Source: Diphasiastrum complanatum
Lineage: Eukaryota; Streptophyta; Lycopodiopsida; Lycopodiales; Lycopodiaceae
Length of the DNA stretch: 64,000 nucleotides
Assembly (NCBI GenBank): GCA_029204225.1
Contig: CM055100.1
Span: forward strand, 5,097,512 to 5,161,511
Reading direction: 5' to 3'
The notes beneath the pieces are model-generated. The model was given only the letters and a program-made list of their open reading frames with translations. It was not told the DNA's origin and did not search any database. Shown one piece after another: positions 9,925 to 20,776 of the stretch. A program made the translations under genes and the position numbers. Numbering within the stretch: position 1 is the first letter of the stretch; each line of letters starts with the position of its first letter.

Positions 9925-11256
9925 TTATACTCCAAGGCAGTAATGCATCAGGCTGAGATTCGTCATCTCAAATTGTTCCATGAGATCTTTCTTGATCATG
10001 CCTATCATCTCTTGATTATTTCCCGTAATAATCAAGTCATCAACATAAAGAGCAATCAAAGCAACCATATCATTAAAGCATAAGACATATAGATTTGGAT
10101 CAGAATGTGTTCTCACCATCCCCTTTGAACGAAAGTAGGCATCAATCCTGCTATACCACGCACGTGGTGCTTGTTTAAGACCATAAAGCGCTTTCTTCAA
10201 GCGACATACTTTATTTTCATGTCCTTTTGTTACAAAGCCTTCAGGTTGATCCATGAACACTTCTTCTTCTAACTCACCATTTAGAAAAGTAGATTTCACA
10301 TCCATCTGATGCAAAGGCCAACCAAAATGTGAAGCTAAAGCAATAAGTAGACGTAGAGTATTCCACTTACAAACCGGTGCAAAGGTCTCCTCATAGTCAA
10401 TGCCTTTATTTTGTGCGTACCCTTTGATCACCAATCTTGCTTTGTGCTTTGCTATACTTCCATCTACATGGTACTTAGTCTTGTATACCCATTTACAACC
10501 AATGGGTTTCTTGCCAACTGGTGGTTCTACTAAGTCCCATGTGCTATGCTTAGCAATTGACTCCATCTCCTCTCCCATGGCCTTGATCCAAATGTCATCA
10601 TCCTTCGCTTTACCATAAGTCAAAGGTTCTTTGCTTTGAATAATGCTAGATAAGAGAGCATAATTTGCTTCATATCTTTCAGGTAGTATCTTCTCTCTTG
10701 TTGATCTTCGTAGCTCTCCCTGGTTAGATGATCCTGCAAAGTCATCTATGTCGCGGCTCTTTATCAATCTCTCAAACCACTTAGGGAGCTTTCTGTTAGG
10801 TGATCGGCTTCCCGGTGAAAATGTATCCCACGGTACATCCTTCTCCTTGCGTTTGTCACCTGTAACTTCAATTCTTCTTGCACCAAAAGGTTTGTACCTA
10901 CCTCTCCAACCTGTTTCTTGAGGTTGAGTAGTAGTATCTTCAGATGTATCCTCATGTTCATTACTCGGAAGGTCAATGAATGGATCATCATCAGGTGGTA
11001 TTCTCACTATACCATCTTTCCCACTGGATGTGTCTATCTTCTCAGCATCCTCATCTTCATACATCTTGGATTCATCAAAGATAGCATCTCGGCTTATATG
11101 GATTTTGTTTTCGACTAGATCAAAACATCTATAGCCCTTCACACGATCATCATATCCTAGGAATATGCACTTGATAGCTTTTACATCAAGTTTACGTCTC
11201 TCTTCCTTAGGAATGTGTACAAAGGCTTTACATCCAAAGATTCGCAAGTGGTTCAC
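9925..11256 (-). pseudogene. Copia integrase C-terminus and reverse transcriptase
   Basis: A 443-residue open segment starts with the integrase tail (IFGCKAFVHIP, then KCIFLGYDD). It continues through a variable linker to the reverse transcriptase with GCKWVYKTKY, ARLVIKGYAQ, LHQMDVKSTFLNGELEEEV and the catalytic ALYVDDLIITG. It ends in LMHYCLGV followed by a stop. Recognisable residues continue beyond the stop (WQKGHEVGL, QVKYVKEL) to about 9851. The catalytic aspartates remain, but the segment lacks RNase H and is separated by frameshifts from the upstream domains. Confidence 0.85.
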
Positions 11257-11291
11257 CTTTGGCTTCTTCTTTGTGAATGCTTCCTCAGGTG

Positions 11292-12084
11292 TTATCTTTG
11301 TATGGCAATGGTAGGACTTCTATTTTGAAGATAGACTGCCGTGCTACATGCTTCTGACCAAAAATCTTTTGGTAGTTTCATCTCAGCTAGCATAGATCTG
11401 GCACTTTCCACAATCGTACAATTTTTGCGCTCAGCTACACCATTGAGAGCAGGAGTATGAGCTTGCGTAAATTGTCTTTTAATCCCACATTGATCACAAA
11501 GATCATTGAAGTCATTAGACTTATACTCACCTCCACTATCTGATCTTAGGACTTTGATCTTCCTACCTGTCTGATTTTTGACCAAGTTTTTGAAGTTATC
11601 AAATGCATCTGATTTCTTCTTCAAGAAGTAGATCCACGTCTTTCGTGACATATCATCAATAAAGGTCATGAAATAGAAGGCTTTTCCTAAGGACATAGTC
11701 CTCATAGGCCCGCATAAATCTGTGTGGATTAAATCCAGGATGTTCTTTGCTCTTGCAACACCCCCTTTATTGAACTTCTCTCGATGCTACTTCCCATATA
11801 CACAAGATTCGCACATCGATTTCAAGTGATCTTCTATGGTAGGCAGTCCTGTTACCATCTCCAATTTTCTCATCAATGAGGCTTCCCAAGTTCAAGTGAC
11901 CAAGCCTCTTGTGCCACAACTCAGTTTGCGAAGGAATGGATGATACAAGTCCATATTGCCCCTTGATTGTAGCATTCAACCTGTACAATTTTGTATTGGG
12001 CTCTCTTATTCCATTCGCAATAACTTTGAACTTTTGGTTCGCATCCTTCACAAAGCAACGATCATGGGCGAATTCTACTTTCAA
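11292..12084 (-). pseudogene. Copia integrase, frameshifted
   Basis: The part at 11767-12084 holds the pre-integrase region with LWHKRLGHLNLGSL; its downstream cysteines are scrambled by a frameshift. The part at 11292-11705 is the integrase core with TFIDDMSRKTWIYFL, VLRSDSGGEYKSNDF and LNGVAERKN, giving the second Asp and the Glu of the D-D-E triad. The first Asp region falls in the damaged gap at 11706-11766. It would have inserted element DNA into the genome but is no longer a single frame. Confidence 0.8.
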
Positions 12085-12353
12085 CTTTTGATCAATAATG
12101 ACTCCACAAAAAGTAGATTTTTCTTCAAACCTGGTACGTAAAGTACCTCCCTGATCATCATGCTTTTGTCATTAGGCATTTGAATTGAAACTGTGTCTAT
12201 CCCCTTGATCATGCACACCTCACCATTTTCTTGTGAAACAAATGTTCCATTATCCAACACCTTCAAACTACTGAACCAATTCTTGTTACCTGTCATGTGT
12301 CTTGTGGCTCTTGAGTCAATATACCATGCTTGTTCATCTTGATTAGATGACAA
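12081..12353 (-). pseudogene. Copia aspartic protease, mutated active site
   Basis: The segment WYIDSRATRHMTGNKNWF is the Copia protease active-site region. The usual DSGA/DSGS has become DSRA, which should abolish activity. The flap and C-terminal landmarks remain (IKGIDTV, VLYVPGLKKNLL). Similar residues are found in the relic at 28413-28607. Confidence 0.8.
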
Positions 12354-12402
12354 TGCAGATATGAAGATGCTAGAGTTTTCAATCTCACCCTCATCGACAA
12401 GG

Positions 12403-13227
12403 TTACACCCTCATCGACATGGATTTTCCCTTGCCTTGTTTCGCCAGGAATTTGCGACATTCACTCTTCCAATGGCCCTTTTTACCACAATGGAAGCGCT
12501 TGCCTTTCTTCTTAGTTTTGCTGGAAGATCTCTCATCCTCCTGAGACTTGGCAAATTGCTGCTTAGACTTCTTCTTGCCCTTGCCCTTGCCTTGTTTTTG
12601 GCGTGTCGCAAGTGCCTGATCGTCAGTATTTTGACGTCTAGCTTTCACCATTTCTTGTCGTTGCTCTTCTTGCATCAAGATTCCTGTGAGCTCGTCAAAG
12701 GTTGGCAATATTTCTCTTGATGCTATTCCGCTCACAAACATCTAATAGGGTTCTAAAATGCCGCATAATGCATTATGCACCAGCTCCACATCACGTATGC
12801 GCTCTCCAATAGAATGCAGTTCATCTCTCATTGTCTTGATTCTGGTCATGTACGTCTGAATGTGCTCTCCTTGTTCCATGCAGGCACTATTCAACTTTGA
12901 CTTCAGAAACATGATTCTTGACGGATTTGACGTCTTGAACTGCTCCTTTAGCACATCCCATGCCTGTCTGGGTGTAATAGCATATCAAATGTGGGTAATG
13001 ATGTGATCCTTCACTGACAAGTTAATGAAGGTCAAAGCTTTCCTCATCTTTTTGTCAAACACTTTGATGTCTGCTTTATTTGGCGGCCTTCTCTCATCAC
13101 CTGTGATGACTTCCCACACATCTTTCTCCATCAATATGTTTTTCATTTTGAATTTCCACACTGCATAGTTGGAAATCCCGTCCAATTTGCTACTTTCACT
13201 CAAAATGGACTCTCCCATGTTTGCCAT
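12403..13227 (-). pseudogene. Copia gag, frameshifted
   Basis: The N-terminal part (12985-13227) has ISNYAVWKFKMKNILMEKDVW, the hallmark start of this gag class. The middle (12742-12954) carries FLKSKLNSACMEQGEHIQTY, with the end of the gag domain joined in another frame. The C-terminal part (12403-12741) has a lysine-rich basic tract and a partial knuckle (FHCGKKGHWKSECR). At least two frameshifts separate the pieces. Confidence 0.8.
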
Positions 13228-13250
13228 CGCAAAACTGCTTGAAACTTCTG

Positions 13251-14523
13251 TAGGCTAAGAATAGTATGTCGAGGCCAACAGTGATGTCAGAAGTTGAAAA
13301 TAATGACTTGCACTTTTTTCCTTACCAGGCCACTCTCTACTTTTCCACCAATTTGAAAGCCAAATCGGCGTCGCCTTCCGAAATGCACTCAGTTGTCAAC
13401 TACCACCAATGTGCCCAGTAAAATGGTGAAACCACTTTTGACGTACTCTGAACACTTTCTCCGCTGCAACCACTCTGTTTTGATGTACCGTACTTGCAGG
13501 TACAGTTCGGGTACCCTTCGTTTGGAGGTTATAGCCTTTCTTTTGGGTCAAAACGGGCAAAGGACCCAAAAATAGGGACTTTTCTAGCTTTTGAACTGTT
13601 TCTTCACTTGAAGAAACTTCACTCTTCACTTGTGAAGGGACCCAACTCAACTTTCAGTATGAAAATTTTCAATGAAGTTGAAGGCCAGAATGCACTTCAA
13701 TTCTTCAGGGCCCTGTTCAAAGCTCATCCAATGGCTGAACCAAATATTGTGGTTCAAATTTCTTTCCCATCACAGATTCTGGACCGTTGATTCATTTGAC
13801 ACCTCATCCAAAGGTCCAAACTGCATCTGGGCATTGAACCATGCTCTTGCAGTCGCTACGATCTTCGGTACACTAAGTTATCTATTGCATTGGGCGCGCA
13901 AACAGCCCGCGACCACCTTGCCTGCGGCCGCGCCTCTCTTCTCTGAAAATTATCAGATTAAACTCTCTTGTGAATCGTTTTGAGCATGATTTGAGGCCTG
14001 GAGCAGGGTCGCCCTACTGAATCCATGACTATAGAGTGTTCAGTCAGGAAAATTTGTGGAGAAACGGTGATTTTAGCTCAACTTGACAAAGTGGCTTTTT
14101 TCACCTTTTTATCGCAAATCTGCTAGGTTAACTGTCTGGAGACAAATCTCTGACATAAACCTTAGAATCTCTCCATGCCTGGTTGACAATGTGATTAGCT
14201 TCCTTCTTGTCCTTACGGCATCCAAAACAGTGCACAAACAGCGAAGAAATCACCAGTTACGTATAAAAACCATAACCCCAAGCCCGGTTTCAATTTTCAG
14301 CTGGCTTCGAAATTGTCAATTTTGCACCAAATTTTTCCTTGTCTGATGCTATGCACAGGCTAATAATCCCTCTGCTGAGCTTAGCAAGCCTCTATAAATT
14401 AGAAACCGTGCACTAGTGCTTCTCTTTCCATCTTCAACCCACCGTAAGTCCCCAAACTCTCAGAAGACAGTTCTCCCGAAGCTCTCTTCAATGGCGACAC
14501 TGTACTGTGTACACTCCCTGTAT
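13251..14523 (-). other. Long non-coding leader of the broken Copia
   Basis: About 1.27 kb lies between primer site and gag. Some open stretches exist on both strands, but none resembles a known protein. A short GC-rich patch at 13890-13935 stands out from the AT-rich surroundings. The leader is comparable in length with the 1.16-kb leader of the intact Copia element at 24725-25884. Confidence 0.5.
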
Positions 14524-14536
14524 GGATCTGATACCA
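14524..14536 (-). promoter_or_regulatory. Copia primer binding site
   Basis: The minus strand reads TGGTATCAGATCC, an initiator-tRNA-Met type primer site. It abuts the 5' LTR to its right and defines the 5' end of the Copia element that extends to 9851. Confidence 0.8.
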
Positions 14537-14788
14537 ACTTAGAATTTGCTTTGCACAGGAACACAGATAATGCTACACAGTAACACAGACAGAAAATCAC
14601 TCTTGTCAGCAAGCTCACATAGCAACTGTATTTCCCAAAATGAAATTACACTGTACATATAGTTGTTCACTCAGGCAACCCATGCATGACCCAGGTTGCC
14701 GTTGGCGGGACGCGTGTCCCGTCGACTTGCCTCGTGGCGAGGCCAACTGATCCTTATCCATTGATAGGACCCATAGTACAGTAACACA
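14537..14788 (-). mobile_element. 5' LTR of broken Copia (short)
   Basis: This lies between the primer site and the point where Gypsy RNase H residues resume (about 14803). Its minus-strand start reads TGTTACTGTAC. About 252 bp is short but normal for Copia. The inner end is AAGT rather than CA, so either it is mutated or the boundary is off by a few bases. Confidence 0.5.
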
Positions 14789-14802
14789 ATGATTCTAACT
14801 GA

Positions 14803-15741
14803 ATAGTTTTTCTCTAGATCTATAAGCTGTCTGCTAGCAAATCGTATTGGTGGATAGTCCTTCTTGTATTCTCCTGGCTGCGTCAAAACTGATCCAATTG
14901 CATATTCTGAGGCATTAGTGTGAACATGAAATTCAATTGTCCAATCTGGAGAATGTAGTATCGGTGCCGAAGCTAATGTTTTTTTTTTAATTTTTCAAAG
15001 GCCTCTAAAGCCTCAACTGTCCAAATAGGAGCAATAGTCAGTTTGTATATAGATCTTGTAAGATTTGCAAAGAAGATAATAAAAATTTGATAATAATTCG
15101 CATGACCCATAAAGACAAACTCCACAAATTGTTGTTGGCGGCGGTAATTTCACAATGACTTTTATTTTTGAATAATCCATTGCAATGCCATGTCTTGATA
15201 TTACATGTCCTAGAACAACTCTGTGAGAAATCCAAATCTAACACTTTTCTGGATTTAAGAAAATTTGGTACTTACAACAACGTTCAAAAACTTTTTCCAA
15301 TCGATCCAAATGGTCTGTATCCGTGCTATCGACTCCGAGGTCATCCAAGTATATTTCAAGGAATTTCTATAGATAATTTTTAAAAGCAGGCAACATTACT
15401 CTTTGAAATGAACTTCGTGCATTACAAAGTCCAAAAGGCATTACTTAATAAGCATAGGTCCTCCATTCTATTGCAAAAGCTATTTTGTGACGATTTGTAG
15501 GTGCAATCTTGACTTGGTTGTATCCACTGAATCCATTCAGAAAACTATAAGCTTATGCTCCAGCAAGGCGGTCCAAAATGCTTTCAGTAAAAGGTAACGC
15601 GAAGTGATCCTTTCTCGTTACTTTGTTCAAGGCCTTGAGATTCACACAATTTCTCAATTTCTCATTCTTCTTAAGAACAATGACAATTGTTGAAACCCAT
15701 TCAGTGTGCTTGATCTTATAAATGAAGTCGGCTTCAAGCAA
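14803..15741 (-). pseudogene. Gypsy reverse transcriptase and RNase H
   Basis: The reverse transcriptase begins with TEWVSTIVIVLKKNEKLRNC and VNLKALNKVTRKDHFALPF (15553-15741). It goes on in broken frames with VMPFGLCNARSSFQRVM and the catalytic YLDD near 15345. RNase H residues follow, with FHVHTNASEYAIGSVLTQ and FASRQLIDLEKNYS at about 14803-14930. Several in-frame stops exclude function. Confidence 0.85.
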
Positions 15742-15744
15742 TCT

Positions 15745-17214
15745 CTATAACTCTTTCTTTATTAAATCCGTAACATTAGGATTATAGCGATAGAATTTTG
15801 TGACCTTTGGAACTGCATCAGGCATTAAGGGTATGGTATGTTCAATAACTGATGTCAAAATCTCTTTGAGATCTTTATAATTCCAAGCAAAGCAATCTTG
15901 ATACTTGATAAGCAATGTCCGTAGCTCTTGAAACTGTTCAAGAGTAAGTTGTGCTCCAACTTGTACAATCTTTTCTGGATCTCCTAGTTCTGCAAGATTT
16001 ATAGGTTGCGTCCTAGCTGGGCCATCGTAAACATCTTTCGATTTTGGCACTTGTTCTTCATGTTCACGATGTGCTTTTGGTAACACGATAACCACATCAT
16101 CCAGAGTACAACGTTTGAAATGCTCTGGCATATCATATTGGACTTCCTCTGATTGTTCTTTGTCAAAAGGATTTATCTTGGAATTTCAGTTAGCTTTCTT
16201 AGCAGAAATCGATCATGGAGGCGATAACTTCTTGGATGGTGATGTCTTGCAAGAACTCTGACTTGAAGAACTATCCTTGACTTTTCCTTTGCCTTTATCC
16301 AATAAGAGTGGCACATTCTTCGAATAAATCTTTTGAGGTGGATTTTTCCATTTCAGGACAGTATTATAATGTTGCTTAGCTTGTTTCTTCGTCATTGATC
16401 CTGTGATCTTCTCTTCCTTCAATACAACTACTTTTGGTGGTTTTATCATTGGTTCATCGGGAATATCACGTACTCCAAATCTGATAGGTTCCATATGATT
16501 TAGAACATGCTCATCAAAAAGTTTTGCATTGTCATCATAAGTCAAGGCATGACTCCTATGAATAAGTTCATCTTCAATTGGATCTCGTATGGGTTTTGTT
16601 GATATCCAAGCTACATTCAACACATTCAAAGGAAAAGCGATCGGTGTATCCAAAGTTCAATCCAATAATGAAATCTCGTTCAAGTTGGACTGATTATCTT
16701 GTTGACACATATAGTCTGTTGTACAATCAATTCCTTCAAGAGCTTGATTCCAGTTGACAATATCGGTTTGAGACTCATAATGTACTCTCCAATTTTTGAC
16801 TGGTCAGTCACAGATATAATCTGTTGTTGATGACTCATCATCCTCTTTTTGGGCTACTAGTTTGATAGTCCAAATAATCGGATCAACTTTGACTGCACGT
16901 TCACAATTTTCAAAAGTGATTTTTCTGGTACCCCAGTGATGAATCACTTGCGCAACTCGTAACCATGGATGCCCTAATAAGACTCGGTAGACATTTGGTG
17001 CTTCAGGTAAGTCCACTATTACAAAAGTAATGACAAATTGTACTCCAACAATTTTGATAGGTATGTCTTCAACGTCCATTCCTCGTGGACGATAAGCTAG
17101 ATTAATGGAAAAAGTCGCAGGATTAATCCTTGTAAGGCCCCACTTTGCACATAGCTTTGTTGAAATCAAATTAACTCCCGAACCTCCATCTATCACGATT
17201 GCTTCTTTAGACAA
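15745..17214 (-). pseudogene. Gypsy protease and protease-RT linker
   Basis: The protease lies at 16804-17214 with an intact active-site motif IDGGSGVNLIS and a second landmark VLLGHPWLR. Next comes a linker with LDKGKGKVKDSSS and a HVLNHMEPIRFG block (16213-16653), then a segment with DDVVIVLPKAHREHEEQ and KYQDCFAWNYKDLKEI (15745-16131), which leads into the reverse transcriptase. The same linker is present in the fragment at 31560-32450. The pieces are open individually but separated by stops. Confidence 0.8.
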
Positions 17215-18339
17215 TTGCCTATGTTGTATCGGCAGGGTGATATTTTTTTGTTCACTTTTTCAGGTTGCTCTGACATAGAGTACTTCATTAGATTTTTCAA
17301 ATCCAGCACAAAAGTGGTTCTTGATGGACTTCTGGATCAGTTTGAATTAACTTTTGCACAAATATTTCTTGTGTTTGGCACCAACTTCAAGAACTCTCCC
17401 AAAGTAATATTGATCTTACTAGACAATATACTTATGAGGAGTTCTGTCTGCGACATTTCCGGTTTAGTCAGCTTGAAGGGTTCTTCATGATGATGCAATT
17501 GAGCATTCATAATTATATGTGGATTATTCAATGGCTGCACAAGTGAAGAATGGACTTCAAGTGTAGCTTTAGCGGCTTCAAGCGTCTCTTCTTCTTGCAA
17601 ATGTTTAATCCACTGTCTCATATCCTAATATCTTCTCTTTTTGGCATGGAGATTTGGATAGACTCCAGATGTCGTTGGTATATCAGTTAATGGTATAGAA
17701 TCAGCAGGTCCTAGATCTGCTACTAGTTCTTTCTGCTTCTGAACTCTGGTAACCACCATCAAGGATATACTCGGTTTAGGTTGAACTGTTGGTCTTTGCT
17801 TGATTGTTATCAAATTCACAGGAGCTGTAACCAGTGTGGCTTTGGTTCAGATGGACACTACTTGTAGCAAATCCCAGAACCACATTCACGACAGAATGGT
17901 ATAAATTTATCTTTGTTTGGACATTCTGCAACTCTGTGATTTTCTCCACAAGCAAAGCATCCAAGCGACGCTCTGGTCCAATTTCTAGATGCTTGTTGTT
18001 GTGTGATAGCATAGATAGCATACTATTCTGAAGGTCTGCTCTCATGATTATTACCATAACTCCATTGCTCAGTACCTCTGTAAGGTTCTAATTCCATCAA
18101 ATTAGCAAAAGGAGCCGGTTGTGTCAGTGGGGCTGGTAAAGATAATCGTTCCAGATATCCAAGGGCAGATTGACGAGGTCTGGCTGTTGGATTCTCTCCA
18201 TAATGGGGTTCTTGATATCCCATCTAAGCATATCGTTGTTGGATAATCCGTGGATTAAAGTTGCAATAAGTAGTCTCATGATCAAGTGAATTGCACAGAT
18301 GGCACATATTGGTTTCTATTCGTTTTGGACATTCATTTG
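17215..18339 (-). pseudogene. Gypsy gag C-terminal half with knuckles
   Basis: Moving leftwards from the insertion point: a CHLCNSLDHETTYCNFNP motif, a proline-rich linker, then CFACGENHRVAECPNKDK (CCHC) directly followed by FCRECGSGICYK, then a helical segment before the protease (LISILSSKINITLGEFLKLV). The three cysteine motifs occur in the same order in the gag at 5291-5870. Frameshifts and stops are frequent. Confidence 0.75.
18335..18339. repeat. Target-site duplication ATTTG, left copy
   Basis: ATTTG immediately precedes the TG of the non-autonomous element and is repeated at 27624-27628 after its terminal CA. This is the 5-bp duplication expected for LTR-element integration and proves the element limits. 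Confidence 0.9.
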
Positions 18340-19004
18340 TGTGCAAAAAAGTACAAAAAAAAGGACCAAGAGTGGATCCTTATCTGATCCTCAAGAGGGA
18401 TTGGTTGTCAGGATTACTTGATCTATCAATCTACTTCAAATTAAGATCAATCTAGATCAATTCTAGACACAAAATCCTAACAAGAACAATCATTAATTGA
18501 AGGTAAGTGTACTTTATGGTTTCACACATGTGAAACCCTGTCTGAGTACGGAATCCAACCTAAAAATCAAGTACACATTGATAGAACCTCAAAATCAAAA
18601 AAAATGTAGACAAATGGAGAGAATCACTTCCAAAACCAAGATTGGTGTCTCACACTGATTATGGCGCAAATGAGATCTACTTGGAAATCTTCTAGAAGTC
18701 AAAATTTGCCTACTTCAGCTTATTTCACACTTGTGAGCTGTCCTCTACACATGTGATATGACACCTAACCAAAGGATGTGGCTCATGCAATCAATAGATT
18801 GATGCCATGTGTCATATGTCTAGAAAACTAGTTTTTGGCCTTTTTAGCCACTAGAACTTGAATTAAATCATATGTACAACCTATATGATTATGGTACATG
18901 ACAAGTACACTATTTTCACACTTGGGAACATGCTCCACACATGTGTAATCATCCTACATACATGATCTTTGGCCTCTACCAAGCTTATTTTTGCATTTTT
19001 CACA
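18340..19004 (-). repeat. 3' LTR of the non-autonomous element
   Basis: This 665-bp LTR reads TGTGCAAAA at its left and TTTTTCACA at its right end on the plus strand. It matches 26791-27623 but lacks an internal block of 168 bp that holds the TATA-like sequence of the other copy. It contains several CACATGTG-type palindromes (for example 18525-18532). Confidence 0.88.
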
Positions 19005-20120
19005 CTCCTCAAAAATCTAGCTTGATGGAAAACATGGTGATCTTGAACTTGACTCCATGGGCTGAATTGGTCTTTGCTGGTTCAAAAGGTGTGAAGATCA
19101 ACCAAAGAGCTTGATGTTGATCTGAAATCACCATATCCATGATTGTGCTTCTTTGATGTTGACATCTTTGATGAACTTGAGAGCTTTGCACCATCCTAGC
19201 ACCTCCAAAATTGATTCCTTCCAATTTTCATGTAGATGTTTGACCTTGAGGCTTGCTCCTTCTTCATGTGCATGCTCCTTCATGAGAAAATACTTCAAAA
19301 ATTAGACAACTAGAGATTCACAAAGATCTCAACCATGCATGAATACTCAAATATGGACTCCTCCTCATTCTAGACATCCAATGGGATCTCAAATTGACCC
19401 TCACACTCTCACAAAGAAAGTTGAATAGAACTAATTTGAGTTTCATACATACTATGTCAATTTTTGCTCAATAAATTGATTCAATCACCCCTATTGGATT
19501 CTACCAATTACTCTACTTCTTAAGACTTGGAATGAAATTCAAAATTAAAAGTTGTAATTTTTCTCACTAAGATATTGTGCTTCAAAGAGCTAATGCCACT
19601 TAGAAAGATTTGATCACCTAGGAAGAGACAAACTCTCCACCAATAATAACACAAAATGAGCTTCTAGATCTTGCCTTCTACAAAGGAAGGAACTCTTAGA
19701 AAATTGGATCTCTCTCTACACATCTGCCATAGACACCTTAATGACTCTTTTCAAACATGCTCTATATGCACTAGAAGCTCTCAAAGGTTTCACTTGGAGA
19801 ACAGATCCAAGGATGTTTTCTAGAAAATTGATGGTTCTAAACTTGACCCTATCACTCTTGAACAAATCTAGAGTGATGGTACAATGGATTACAACCTCTC
19901 ACCGTGCATATCACTCCTTAATCTATGATTTTTAGCAAAATCTCTCTCAACTTCAACATGCACTCAAAAAATCATAGATAATCAATTAATGCACCTAATT
20001 CAAGCTTCAATTTTAATTTCTTGGCTGATCTAATCCAAGAACTAATCAAGGGATTAGATTTACTATAGAAAATGCTTGATTTTGCACCAAAAATCACTCA
20101 AATTGGGTATGTGAGTCAAA
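19005..20120. other. Internal non-coding part of the non-autonomous element
   Basis: This stretch lies between the 3' LTR and the nested Copia. The first bases (minus strand TTTTTGAGGAG) form a plausible polypurine tract. No reading frame shows protein similarity. The last five bases, TCAAA, are the left target duplication of the Copia. Confidence 0.7.
20116..20120. repeat. Target-site duplication TCAAA, left copy
   Basis: TCAAA precedes the TG of the Copia element and recurs at 26553-26557 after its CA. It fixes the Copia limits and shows that it inserted inside the non-autonomous element. Confidence 0.9.
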
Positions 20121-20776
20121 TGTGAAAAATACAGATCCTAAGTGGATCTAAACTCCAAGATCATTGGCTTGAATGCTTGCACTCCAAACTACATAAGCTA
20201 GGAATTGGCAACACATTCTATGCTACCTAGAATGCAAAGAACTTGATCAAAAAGCATTTATCACAAATGGAAACTTCCATAAACATCAAGTGCGGCCCAA
20301 AATAGCATTATACAGTCCATAATACATCAGCCTATCACTTTTGGAAAGCACCTAAGATCATACACAATAGCTTGAAGACAATACACACAACAATGCTCTC
20401 AATGGAGGAAGAAACAATGACAATGATCTATTGATCTCAATGAAGCATACAATAAGGTTTCTCCAACCTGTTCTCCACGACTTCCCTACTATTTATGGAT
20501 GAGGAAGATGACTCTCTCTCCTCTCTCTAGAAGGTACTTGACCCTAGATATTCCCTATATAGGAAAAATAGCTAAAAATGGCTTATATGACCAAAATACA
20601 TCAAAATGGTCTCATTTTGAAGGGTATGAAGTTTGACACTTCATCATACTGAAAAAATACAGTAAATAAAAACATTGTGGCCTGGTTCACACGTGTGAAA
20701 CTCCAAAACCAAAACTATTTACAATTTTAGCCAATTTAGGCCTCAAACTAGCTAGGAAATGTTGACAATTTTCAAC
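20121..20776 (-). repeat. 3' LTR of the young Copia
   Basis: This copy starts TGTGAAAAAT and carries a CTATATAG core at 20555-20562 and the palindrome CACACGTGTG at 20688-20697. Its inner edge reads GT on the element strand where the other LTR has TG. The last 90 bases also encode the polyprotein C-terminus. Confidence 0.92.

Larger units (their letters stand above)
9851..14788 (-). mobile_element. Broken Copia element, 3' truncated
   Basis: Going leftwards on the minus strand, the order is 5' LTR (14537-14788), primer site, long leader, gag, protease, integrase and reverse transcriptase. RNase H and the 3' LTR are lost. Frames are interrupted by stops and shifts. The 5' LTR abuts the RNase H region of the Gypsy element to the right, so this Copia probably landed in that element and a later deletion removed the far side. 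Confidence 0.8.

Noticed and set aside
13393-14346. Plus-strand open frames in the Copia leader
   Set aside because: No domain or codon signal. They lie antisense in an untranslated leader.
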